Source: an uncultured Bacteriovoracaceae bacterium
GTDB taxonomy: Bacteria > Bdellovibrionota > Bacteriovoracia > Bacteriovoracales > Bacteriovoracaceae
Length of the DNA stretch: 64,000 nucleotides
NCBI GenBank assembly: GCA_950054155.1
Contig: CATLOT010000013.1
Coordinates: forward strand, 1 to 64,000
Reading direction: 5' to 3'
The notes under the pieces were generated by a model. It was given only the letters and a program-made list of their open reading frames with translations, was not told the origin of the DNA and ran no database searches. A program made the translations under genes and the position numbers. Positions 44,541-52,496 of the stretch are shown here, in pieces. The first letter of the stretch is position 1. The number at the start of each line of letters is the position of its first letter.

Positions 44541-45530
44541 TTAGTAGAGTTTCTTATAAATTTCAGTGGTGACACCTGCTTCAAGTCGAGGACCAAAGTG
44601 AGTCACAAGTTCAGAACTACAGGCGCAGGCAAGTTTGCCACTCTCAGCAAAGGTGTGACCGTGAGTAAGACCATAGAGAAAAGCTCCAGCAAAGAGATCC
44701 CCAGCACCATTAGTATCGACGGCCTCAACCTCACGAGTGAGAATATCAATTTCTTTTTCTCCGTCCCATAAGAGAGCGCCCTTTGGGCCTTGAGTGATCG
44801 CAATTTGACGGCTTACTTTCTTAAGTTCTTCTAAAGCTTCACTAAGATTGTCTTTACCACTGTAACTTAGCGCTTCAGCTTCATTACAAAAGAGAAGATC
44901 AATGCCATCACCAATCATCTCACCAAAACCGTCTTTAAAAAAGCCAACAACACCGGGGTCACTAAAAGTGAGCGCTGTTTTAACACCATTTTCTTTGGCA
45001 AATTCACGGGCCTTAATAGCGGCAGCTTTCCCTGTTGGGCTTGTAACAAGGTAGCCTTCCATATAGAGGTATTCGCTATCTTTAAGTTCTTCAAAATCTA
45101 GTTCTTCTTCACTAAAGGTTTCTGTAATCCCGAGAAAGGTATTCATGGTGCGGTCAGCATCAGGCGTGATAAAGACCATGCACTTTCCAGTAACACCCTC
45201 TTTTCTTTCACCATGAAGATTGGTTTGCACTCCATGCTCTACAAGGTTAGAAAAATAGAACTCACCCGTCTCATCATTGGCAACTTTACAGGAATAGAAT
45301 GTTCTTGCCCCAAGCTGGCGGGCACCAATAATCGTATTAGCTGCACTTCCCCCGCAGGAGCGCTTATGAATATTACCCTTTACCTGAGTAAGAAGCTCAT
45401 TTTGTCTCTCCTGATCCACAAGAGTCATCAGACCTTTTTCCACAGAATTTTCCTTAAGAAACTCTGTGCTCACTTCAATTTCCATATCCACTAAGGCATT
45501 ACCGATTCCGTAAACATGATGCTTTTTCAT
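44541..45530 (-). CDS. PfkB-family sugar/nucleoside kinase (adenosine-kinase-like)
   Basis: A 329-residue ribokinase-fold kinase. It has the family signatures CGGSAANTIIGARQLG (~61-76) and DTNGAGDLFAGAFLYG (~272-287), the second holding the catalytic Asp. Closest type appears to be adenosine kinase (NALVDMEIEV at the N-terminus and a small lid), but sugar kinases share these motifs, so substrate is unproven. GGGAG is upstream of the ATG. It is divergent from the histone-like gene. Confidence 0.85.
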   Translation of the reverse strand: MKKHHVYGIGNALVDMEIEVSTEFLKENSVEKGLMTLVDQERQNELLTQVKGNIHKRSCGGSAANTIIGARQLGARTFYSCKVANDETGEFYFSNLVEHGVQTNLHGERKEGVTGKCMVFITPDADRTMNTFLGITETFSEEELDFEELKDSEYLYMEGYLVTSPTGKAAAIKAREFAKENGVKTALTFSDPGVVGFFKDGFGEMIGDGIDLLFCNEAEALSYSGKDNLSEALEELKKVSRQIAITQGPKGALLWDGEKEIDILTREVEAVDTNGAGDLFAGAFLYGLTHGHTFAESGKLACACSSELVTHFGPRLEAGVTTEIYKKLY

Positions 45531-45608
45531 TGTTCTCCCATTGTATAAAATTGCGCAATAAGCCGACGCCCATCATAGCGAAAAGACATTAAAAAGTCAG
45601 GGAAACAG

Positions 45609-45638
45609 TTGTTAAAACTTTAGGAACTTAGCTATCAT
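45609..45638 (+). promoter_or_regulatory. Candidate promoter of the histone-H1-like gene
   Basis: TTGTTA (45609-45614), 18 bases, TATCAT (45633-45638), followed by a leader of about 25 bases with GAGGAG before the ATG at 45670. Confidence 0.5.
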
Positions 45639-45669
45639 TTAGGGAATAATTGTTGATGAGGAGAACATC

Positions 45670-46332
45670 ATGGCACTTCCAGAATTTTTAAAAAATAAGA
45701 AGAACAAAGACGGCGCTAAAAAAGGCAAAAAGCGCAAACTCGACTTCAAGGACAAGTGCCTCGAGCTGCTTGAAAAAATCAAGGACCTCAACGAAGAGCG
45801 TTACCAACAACTTCAACGCACCTTCAAAAGTAAATATGACAAGGTGAATATTTCAAAGAAGCTGATCTCGGGTTTCTACGCTCAGCTCGTCCAGGAGTAC
45901 AACTCACTGCGTGAAAACGCTGAAGACACCATCATCAAAACCACTAAGCGTGTGGCCAATCATCATCGCGTCAAAGATATCCAAGAAAAACTTAAAGATC
46001 GCATCCCACCTGAAGCGAAGAAGGCCGCTGAAAAAATAACAAAGAAAATCAGTGAGAAAGTAGAAAAGAAAGTCGCCAAAAAGACTGCAAAGAAAACAGC
46101 TAAAAAGACGGCAAAGAAAGCAGCAAAGAAAACAGAGAAGAAAGTCGCCAAAAAGACGGCAAAGAAAACGGCAAAGAAGACAGAAAAAAAGGTTGCTAAA
46201 AAAGCCGCTAAGAAAACGGCCAAGAAGACAGATAAAAAGGTCGCCAAAAAAGCTGCAAAGAAAGTGACAAAGAAAGCGGCTAAAAAGACTGCAAAGAAAA
46301 CAGTCAAGAAAACAACAAAGAAGAAAGCCTAA
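45670..46332 (+). CDS. Histone H1-like Lys/Ala-repeat DNA-binding protein
   Basis: A 220-residue protein. The first ~120 residues are helical and charged (DFKDKCLELLEKIKDLNEERY and KVNISKKLISGFYAQ). From ~121 it becomes an almost pure KKxA repeat resembling eukaryotic histone H1 tails and the bacterial H1-like proteins of Chlamydia (Hc1/Hc2) and Bordetella (BpH1). Four-residue units are arranged in blocks of 16 or 24 that each end with an acidic residue (KKTE, KKTE, KKTD) and restart with KKVA. It likely compacts DNA or binds RNA. A strong terminator follows. Confidence 0.85.
   Translation: MALPEFLKNKKNKDGAKKGKKRKLDFKDKCLELLEKIKDLNEERYQQLQRTFKSKYDKVNISKKLISGFYAQLVQEYNSLRENAEDTIIKTTKRVANHHRVKDIQEKLKDRIPPEAKKAAEKITKKISEKVEKKVAKKTAKKTAKKTAKKAAKKTEKKVAKKTAKKTAKKTEKKVAKKAAKKTAKKTDKKVAKKAAKKVTKKAAKKTAKKTVKKTTKKKA
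46056..46329 (+). repeat. Short tandem repeats encoding KKxA units
   Basis: The 3' part of the histone-like gene is built of 12-base units (AAR AAR and two variable codons) grouped in 48- and 72-base blocks. Codon variation within units shows the repeats are not recent perfect copies. Confidence 0.75.
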
Positions 46333-46371
46333 CCCCCTCAAAAAGCACGAACGTGCACTACTAAAGCAGCT

Positions 46372-46407
46372 TCATTTGCCCCCCATTGGGCAAATGAGGT
46401 TTTTTTG
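46372..46407 (+). terminator. Rho-independent terminator after the histone-like gene
   Basis: TCATTTGCCC-CCCATT-GGGCAAATGA is a perfect ten-base-pair stem followed by GG and seven T residues. It ends 15 bases before the next gene and overlaps that gene's promoter region. A smaller GCACG-AA-CGTGC hairpin lies at 46345-46356. Confidence 0.92.
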
Positions 46408-46409
46408 AT

Positions 46410-46415
46410 TAAAAT
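46410..46415 (+). promoter_or_regulatory. -10 element six bases before the lipoprotein gene
   Basis: TAAAAT, then TTATCT, then ATG at 46422. TTGGGC at 46386-46391 is a possible -35 with an 18-base gap and lies in the terminator stem of the upstream gene. There is no Shine-Dalgarno. Confidence 0.45.
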
Positions 46416-46421
46416 TTATCT

Positions 46422-47204
46422 ATGCTTAAATCAACACTCCTCTGCTTTGTGCTCGTCCTTGGCCTGACCTCTTGTGATAAAGGCTCGCCCCAAGTCGATG
46501 ATCCCTTTAAGCCCGTTGCTCCCCCTACGACAGGAGGAGATATTGATGACAATGATGATTTAAACCCAGCACCTACTCCTACGCCTGATCCCCTTCCCAC
46601 GGCAGTTGTCCTTATTGAGCCAAGTGACGTGAACCCTGATGACATTATTCTTACTTATAAGAAGCGAAAAGCGCGCCCTTTACCTCTAGGGGAAAGCAAG
46701 GATGAAAAAGAATGCCATCCCCAGTTTAAGCACTACTGTATGGTCGATGGCCAAGTCCTCTTTCAATTTCCCCTTGAAGATCTCAACACACGGTATCCAA
46801 AAGAAATTTGGGCCGTCACCAATGTCACTCTTACGAGTGACTTTTATAGCCTGCGCTATGATGATCTCGCTGACATCATCTGTATTTCTAATTCAAGACT
46901 CTGTAGCGGTGTGAGCCTAAAGAATCATCGCGAGCGAAAGTTTTGGCGCAATGATGTCACTGACTATCTTAAGAGTAATCACTTTTCAGAAGGAATTACG
47001 AGAGGCCTCACCTTTGACGACCTCAAAATTGTTAAAGACTTTAAAATTATTCTGACTCGCTTCTTCTCACTGACAAGCCCGGAGCTTCAAACCCTCATCA
47101 GAAAGAATAATGACCTTATCTTTAATGTGGCCAAGGATATCTATGTGGATTCTCCTCAGCTTAAGATAGAACTCAAGCGAAGAGTTCCCCGTTCAACAAA
47201 CTAG
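46422..47204 (+). CDS. Lipoprotein of unknown function, 260 residues
   Basis: The signal peptide ends in a lipobox (LGLTSC, Cys18). A Pro/Asp-rich linker (NPAPTPTPDPLPT) then leads to a folded domain of ~190 residues with four cysteines (KECHPQFKHYC and DIICISNSRLC), likely two disulfides. It probably sits on the periplasmic face of a membrane or on the cell surface. No family is recognised. It lies next to a second 260-residue lipoprotein with a similar linker. Confidence 0.7.
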   Translation: MLKSTLLCFVLVLGLTSCDKGSPQVDDPFKPVAPPTTGGDIDDNDDLNPAPTPTPDPLPTAVVLIEPSDVNPDDIILTYKKRKARPLPLGESKDEKECHPQFKHYCMVDGQVLFQFPLEDLNTRYPKEIWAVTNVTLTSDFYSLRYDDLADIICISNSRLCSGVSLKNHRERKFWRNDVTDYLKSNHFSEGITRGLTFDDLKIVKDFKIILTRFFSLTSPELQTLIRKNNDLIFNVAKDIYVDSPQLKIELKRRVPRSTN

Positions 47205-47345
47205 GCAGCTTTTTACTCAGTCTGTTTAATCTTTAGACACTTTCCCCTTTTTTCAAACGTAATTAGGTCTACTTAGAGAACAACCTTTTTGGCCTCTTCT
47301 TTGCAGCCTAATAACTTGAATAAATCAACGATTAAGGAAAGTACT

Positions 47346-48128
47346 ATGAGTTCAAGAAACTTTATTCTCATGATTCTCACATTGGCGCTCAGCACGTCAT
47401 GCTTTAATAGTGCGACGACAAGTAAGTCTGAAGAAAGCGCTGGAACAGAGAGTTCAAGTGTGGAATCACCGACCCTTGAGGTGCCAGCGAACCTTGGACC
47501 GACAGGCAATCCTGACCCCGTCAATGAAGACAATATCGTTGATGATAGCAATGATGTCGTTTACTACGATGATCCCGATCCAACACCATCGCCCACGTTA
47601 CCGGGGACTCCTGCAGAGAAGTGTGGAGTTGTTTATAAGCAGTTCAACAATCCCCAAGTTTTCCTCAATGAAAATGGAACACTTTATACTCTTCAAGAGT
47701 TTAGCTATGATAGCTTGCCCTTTCTTTCAAGCGTCAGTTTTCCTAATGACAGTTACACGGCTTGTGTCGATGGCTACGTTAATGGCAGTAATTTCTACGT
47801 TAATACGGCAACAAACAAAGTAGCCACTGAACACCCGTTAAAGAGCTATAAATCAAGTTATTCCTTTGAGTACTGTGGCCAACTCGCCTACGTCACAAAC
47901 TACGCGGGAAATACCACTCTTAACCTGCAAATTAACCAATACTACTATATTGTGAATAATAAAGGCTCTTTGAACCTTTCAGGCATCCCCACGATTTCAG
48001 AGTCCATCACACCGCAAAACAGTATTGAAGCCTGCATTTACTCCAATAAAGCCGCTTTTAAGGATTACAATGTAAGCTTTAAATCACAGATTGATGGTCG
48101 TGCTATCGACAAGGGTGCGCTTAATTAA
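47346..48128 (+). CDS. Lipoprotein of unknown function, 260 residues (second of a pair)
   Basis: Start at 47346, with AAGGAAAG just upstream; an in-frame extension to 47289 lacks a ribosome site and would hide the signal peptide. The lipobox is ALSTSC (Cys19). A long Ser/Glu/Asp/Pro linker (residues ~20-93; DPDPTPSPTLPG) is followed by a domain with several cysteines (EKCGVVY, YTACVDG, YCGQLAY, EACIYSN). It overlaps truA tail to tail by four bases (TTAA). It has the same size and layout as the preceding lipoprotein, though sequence similarity is weak. Confidence 0.7.
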   Translation: MSSRNFILMILTLALSTSCFNSATTSKSEESAGTESSSVESPTLEVPANLGPTGNPDPVNEDNIVDDSNDVVYYDDPDPTPSPTLPGTPAEKCGVVYKQFNNPQVFLNENGTLYTLQEFSYDSLPFLSSVSFPNDSYTACVDGYVNGSNFYVNTATNKVATEHPLKSYKSSYSFEYCGQLAYVTNYAGNTTLNLQINQYYYIVNNKGSLNLSGIPTISESITPQNSIEACIYSNKAAFKDYNVSFKSQIDGRAIDKGALN

Positions 48129-49027
48129 TCGAGATCAATAATATCAAAAGACTGTGGTTCATCATCGAGCCACAGTTCAAATTGAGGAAAGCACTTCTTA
48201 TAGAGTTCCTTATCCACAACCCTTCTCAGCTGATCACCACTAAAGACCTCAGGAAATTCAATATGCTTTAAAAAGAGGCCATGACCTGGAACAATATAGC
48301 CTGGTTTTCTATAGTCACAATCATCAGATTTCCCTAATAGAGCCGTTTTAATGTCATCTAGAGAACATTCACCTATTCCACACTTTATCAAAGTCCCCAT
48401 CATGAGGCGGACCATTTGCTTAAGAAATCCCTCACCTCTGACAAAGAAACAATAGATCGGATAGTCCTGAAAAGGACCTTCATTAAAGATCTCACTTGCT
48501 TTGACAATTTTACTTTCAAGAATATTTCTCACCATATCTCCGCCCACTTGAGAGCGATGTTGAAAGTAGGTGAAGTCATGTTTGCCACAATAAAGCTTTG
48601 CCGCTTCCTTAACCTTTTCTAAATCAAAACGAGGATCATCAATATGACCCACAAAATTAAAAGGCACCTTCTCTGGACTGAAGAAATAGACGTATTCCTT
48701 GTACAGACTCAAGTAGGTTACTTTAAAGCTCTTATTAATGCGCTCAAGCTGGCTAAAATGGAGATTAGAGGGCAGGGCCTCGTTAATCTTTAGGCGTACT
48801 TCTTCAGCGTCCACTCTCCTTGGGAGCAGAAACTTCACCACTTGGGCCAGAGCATGGACATTTCGGTCCGTTCGACTGGTCGCCTTGACGTCGATTCTCC
48901 CTAACGGATAGAGCTCACGAAAGGTGTTAAAGAGCGTTTCTTGAATGGTGGGGACATCGGCCTGCTTTTGCCAGCCGTAGTAATCAGTGCCCTTGTAGCA
49001 CAGGTGACCTATATAGAATTTTCCCAA
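48125..49027 (-). CDS. truA: tRNA pseudouridine synthase A
   Basis: A 300-residue enzyme that makes pseudouridine 38-40 in tRNA anticodon stems. The catalytic Asp is D54 in SRTDRNVHA (the usual form is GRTDAGVHA). Further motifs are DYYGWQKQ, FTYFQHRSQVGGDMVRNI and GEGFLKQMVRLMMGTLI. It probably starts with TTG at 49027, with GGAA six bases upstream. The atypical catalytic loop (R for A, N for G) suggests a divergent TruA-like subfamily. Confidence 0.88.
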   Translation of the reverse strand: MGKFYIGHLCYKGTDYYGWQKQADVPTIQETLFNTFRELYPLGRIDVKATSRTDRNVHALAQVVKFLLPRRVDAEEVRLKINEALPSNLHFSQLERINKSFKVTYLSLYKEYVYFFSPEKVPFNFVGHIDDPRFDLEKVKEAAKLYCGKHDFTYFQHRSQVGGDMVRNILESKIVKASEIFNEGPFQDYPIYCFFVRGEGFLKQMVRLMMGTLIKCGIGECSLDDIKTALLGKSDDCDYRKPGYIVPGHGLFLKHIEFPEVFSGDQLRRVVDKELYKKCFPQFELWLDDEPQSFDIIDLD

Positions 49028-49042
49028 GGGGCGTTCCGTTTC

Positions 49043-49336
49043 TTAGTGTAGTGAGTTTTGTAGCTCTGAACTTTCTAACTTCTTGCCGTTAATGTCAATC
49101 ATCGTCAGGTCTTCATCACCTTCTAAGAGGGTCATAATCTCTGCTGGAACACGAGTTGCCTTATACTTCTTGCCACTGACCATGCGAATCCAGTAGCCCT
49201 TGATAATATTGCCCTTATGCATGATATTGATGCGTTTAACGGAGGCAATTTGGTTACAGTTTAAAAGAATGGGATAATCAATACCTTCTAGATTTTGATC
49301 GTTCTCACTATTTAAAACACTAAAGCGCATAAGCAT
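49043..49336 (-). CDS. Small protein of unknown function, 97 residues
   Basis: A 97-residue soluble protein with GAGG before the ATG. It has a beta-rich core (PILLNCNQIASVKRINIMHKG) and a Lys-rich centre and ends with DINGKKLESSELQNSLH. I see no signal peptide and no known motif. It runs into truA with 15 bases between and may be co-transcribed. Confidence 0.6.
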   Translation of the reverse strand: MLMRFSVLNSENDQNLEGIDYPILLNCNQIASVKRINIMHKGNIIKGYWIRMVSGKKYKATRVPAEIMTLLEGDEDLTMIDINGKKLESSELQNSLH

Positions 49337-49417
49337 GATTTACCTCACAGGACTTCATTAATAGCGCTCATCATAGGCCCTAGGTACTCTTTCAAACAAG
49401 CAGGCCAGTACTAATTA

Positions 49418-49489
49418 CCAAGGCCCTTTTTGGCACCTGACCATAGTTTTTACACTTTGAACGGACCTTTACACCACCACAGGCCTTGG
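49418..49489. promoter_or_regulatory. Inverted repeat upstream of the sigma-54 promoter (possible enhancer sites)
   Basis: CCAAGGCC (49418-49425) and GGCCTTGG (49482-49489) are exact reverse complements 56 bases apart. They lie about 93-164 bases before the predicted start of the sigma-54 promoter at 49555, where enhancer-binding proteins usually bind. Confidence 0.35.
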
Positions 49490-49554
49490 CCCGTGCTTAT
49501 CAGCCCAAAAAGCAAAAGAATTCAACTACTTACCTCCTTAAATGAGAGGCTTCC

Positions 49555-49570
49555 TTGGCATGTTTTTTGC
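49555..49570 (+). promoter_or_regulatory. Sigma-54 (RpoN) promoter of the 957-residue lipoprotein gene
   Basis: TTGGCATG-N4-TTGC, matching the TTGGCACG-N4-TTGCW consensus at all invariant GG (-24) and GC (-12) positions with exact spacing. The predicted start is near 49582 and leaves a leader of about 27 bases that includes GGGAT before the ATG. Confidence 0.75.
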
Positions 49571-49608
49571 TTATATTAGGGTTAGTAAATATAAAAATGG
49601 GATAACTT

Positions 49609-52482
49609 ATGAATTTTATGGAATTCTTTTCATCTGCTAGAAGACTCTCCTTATTAGGCGCTGTCATGCTAAGCCTGTTGATGAGTTGTAAGAGTGATGT
49701 GGAAGATCAAACTCACCTGGTCTCACAGAACACGATCAACGTCGACAGTCTTGCCATTCAAAACCAGCAGGCCATTCGTGAGCAAAACGCCCAAACATCA
49801 GTTATTAAGAAAAAGTACTACGCCATCAAAGCTTGTTTAAGTGAGAACGCCCTCGGAACAAAACTCGACCGAAGACGTATCGAGGCCACTGGTGCTCCAC
49901 TTTTAAATAACCTCACCGATGCCGGAGGGTGTATTTTCTGGGAACACACTTTTGATCTCGATTACTCAGGCGCTGAGCGCTGTAAGGTCATCTCTAAAAC
50001 AATTAAAGTTCCCAGTACCGGAATCCAAAAAGAGCTGCGCTATGCTATCGACACCATTACTGATGATATTACGGACCTAAGTCGAGGACGCGGCTGTCTT
50101 ATTCAGGCAGAGGAAAATGTAAGCGCAAATGTAAAAAATGACGGTGGAAAACTAATTCTTGATAAAGTTTATCTCACTTGGACTGGTGAAACTCAGGAAA
50201 AGAGGTCTGATGTTGCGACCCTTGAGTACCAAACCAGAGTCGAGTCTTGTGTTAAGGCCCGAGTTACAGGTGACCCCCTTTCTTTTACGGCAGTTGAAAT
50301 CACCATTAAAGCAAAAGATGAAAAACTTCATGGCCCTTTAACTATTCCCGTAACAACAAACGATAAGGGCTGTTTTATTGCCACTTACCTCTCTCCTTAT
50401 CATCAATTTGAGCACAGCCACTGGCTTGAAAAAGACTTTTCTATTGAGATTAAATCTGGTCCCCTTAAAGATACAAGAACCGGAACGACTCTCTATGTAA
50501 ATCCTTATGAGCCAAGTCGCCTCTTCTTTGGTAATGACAAAGCTTGGGACCCCCCTCCACTAGAGAACCCCCTTCCTTATAATAATAGAATTCATATTGA
50601 TGGGGTTATGTACGTTCAAATTGGTAACGATCAAAATGAATTCAAGGTGAATGATTACCTTGGTCTCACTGTTTCAAAATCTTATCAGGTGGTCCTGACA
50701 CCACGCCTTGACCTCGGTCACCGCTTTCAAAAAGATAAGCCTCGCTATGTTAAGATGCATGATGGAAAGTTTCGCCTCAAGTTCATGCTCTTAGCCCCTA
50801 ATAAGGCAGACATTGATATTAATGAAGGCAATTTTTCTAATTACACCTATATTACGGGTGCTGAGAAGATTGTTGATCTTAAAGATGGGGTTATTAACTC
50901 ACGCATGAATATCCCTGTACGCTTAAGTGATCTTCCAAGACTTGCCGTAAGGGCCGTTACCGTCTTTAAACTTGAGCCCATCGATGAAAATATCGGTCTA
51001 AGAGAAACTCTCGTCACCGGTTACTTTAAAGCAAAGATTGCCTGGATTAAGACCAATGTTTTCCAATCCGAAGTACTTCAAGAGAAAGAAGAGAGCTTAG
51101 AAGACAAGTACCTTAGCCACCTCCCAGAAGCCAAGAGACAAGAGCTTCTTGATCAAAGAGCAAAAGGAGACCGAGATATTGTTGAGGGTCTAACACCTGA
51201 ACAAGGACAGGCCTTTATTCTTGATGGTGAGGGAGAGGAAGACCTTAAAAAGCTTGAATATAAACGCTTTATTGAAAATCTCTTCTCTCAAATTGGAAAC
51301 TATGAAAAAACAGAGATCTACGGCAACCCCAAGATCTTTGAAGAAGATAGCCCCAAGGGCATCTTTGTCCGTCACCTCAAACACACTTATCCAGAAATCC
51401 TCGTGGGCAAAACAAAGTACGAGGCCGATGAGTATGCGATGGAAATGATTAATGATGATGTTGAGCTTCCTAAAGGAATTATTAATAAGCTCTATGACTC
51501 CAATAAAGCAAAAAAACTTAAAAAGAAAGAGGACCGCTACTACAAGGCCCTTATGGCAAAACTTTGTCGAAGAAGTTTTCCTAAACCCGAAAAGAAAGAG
51601 GGTTGGCTAGGTAGTGTTTTTGGACCGACGGAACACCCTGAATACAATCGCTGTATCAAGAACCCTGAGAGCTTCTTTGAAACGAGCTTTATTATGCACG
51701 CCCATAAAGTTGATAAGGCCACCACAAAGAATTCAAATGGCCTCAGAATTCATGTGGGAAGTACATTCGCCACATCAAGCTCCGTTGGTGAAACCGAATA
51801 TCTTTCTAAGCGAGTTGGCGTTGACGGCGGACTGAAGTTTCCTTTTGGAGAATTCTTTGGTCTCGGTGTTCGCCTCTTTGATGTCAGTTATACTTGGAGT
51901 GAGAGTGAATCCTATAATGCTAACAATAGCGATAATGTAGGCTTCTCTAAAGAAATCATTGGTGAATCCTTTACTCTTGAAGTTAAAGGACTCTTTGAGA
52001 AATGTGCACTGGTCAGAGGAAAAGAATACTTACCCTTAGATGCTCTTAATAACTCCGCTATTCTAGCAGGAGGCATGGCCGGTGGAGGTATGATCATCCC
52101 CCGCCAGCTTCAACGTTATAATAAGAAACTCGAGGCTAATTACTACATCTGTGACGAACCCGTTAAAACGGCCTTTGATGAAAAGTGGTACTACATCCAA
52201 GATTATGTACCCAGCGCCACTCTTCTTCGTGATGCTTACGGACCAACTGAGATTAAACTCATCAAAGTCTTTAGAGGCGAATCAACCCTTAGAGAGCTCA
52301 AGAAAATCTTTGAGGATGAGACGAAGGTCTATATGGCGACCAGAACTAATAATGTCGACACACCTGATGTCAAACTCTATGAGAACTGGGGTCACCTCTT
52401 AAAGGATCCGCCACCACCGTCAGTGGCCAATAAACTTCTGATCAATAACTTTGAGGGAAGCTTTCCGGGGACTGTTCAGTAA
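49609..52482 (+). CDS. Very large lipoprotein of unknown function, 957 residues
   Basis: The signal peptide ends in a lipobox (LSLLMSC, Cys27). Beta-rich domains seem to occupy ~100-480 and ~690-900; a helical, highly charged section lies at ~490-650 (KRQELLDQRAKGDRDIVEG). A segment near residue 700-800 has alternating Ser/Thr/Asn residues (TYTWSESESYNANNSDNVG-like) beside a Gly-rich turn. That recalls the amphipathic hairpins of pore-forming proteins but is not proof. Cysteines recur in CIFWEH, CLIQAEE and CFIATYL. It has its own sigma-54 promoter. I recognise no family. Confidence 0.65.
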   Translation: MNFMEFFSSARRLSLLGAVMLSLLMSCKSDVEDQTHLVSQNTINVDSLAIQNQQAIREQNAQTSVIKKKYYAIKACLSENALGTKLDRRRIEATGAPLLNNLTDAGGCIFWEHTFDLDYSGAERCKVISKTIKVPSTGIQKELRYAIDTITDDITDLSRGRGCLIQAEENVSANVKNDGGKLILDKVYLTWTGETQEKRSDVATLEYQTRVESCVKARVTGDPLSFTAVEITIKAKDEKLHGPLTIPVTTNDKGCFIATYLSPYHQFEHSHWLEKDFSIEIKSGPLKDTRTGTTLYVNPYEPSRLFFGNDKAWDPPPLENPLPYNNRIHIDGVMYVQIGNDQNEFKVNDYLGLTVSKSYQVVLTPRLDLGHRFQKDKPRYVKMHDGKFRLKFMLLAPNKADIDINEGNFSNYTYITGAEKIVDLKDGVINSRMNIPVRLSDLPRLAVRAVTVFKLEPIDENIGLRETLVTGYFKAKIAWIKTNVFQSEVLQEKEESLEDKYLSHLPEAKRQELLDQRAKGDRDIVEGLTPEQGQAFILDGEGEEDLKKLEYKRFIENLFSQIGNYEKTEIYGNPKIFEEDSPKGIFVRHLKHTYPEILVGKTKYEADEYAMEMINDDVELPKGIINKLYDSNKAKKLKKKEDRYYKALMAKLCRRSFPKPEKKEGWLGSVFGPTEHPEYNRCIKNPESFFETSFIMHAHKVDKATTKNSNGLRIHVGSTFATSSSVGETEYLSKRVGVDGGLKFPFGEFFGLGVRLFDVSYTWSESESYNANNSDNVGFSKEIIGESFTLEVKGLFEKCALVRGKEYLPLDALNNSAILAGGMAGGGMIIPRQLQRYNKKLEANYYICDEPVKTAFDEKWYYIQDYVPSATLLRDAYGPTEIKLIKVFRGESTLRELKKIFEDETKVYMATRTNNVDTPDVKLYENWGHLLKDPPPPSVANKLLINNFEGSFPGTVQ

Positions 52483-52496
52483 AAAGGGAGCTCTAT

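Noticed and set aside
45904-46341. Cys/Leu/Phe-rich frame opposite the histone-like gene
   Set aside because: It is the reverse reading of the Lys codon repeats and no promoter or ribosome site supports it.
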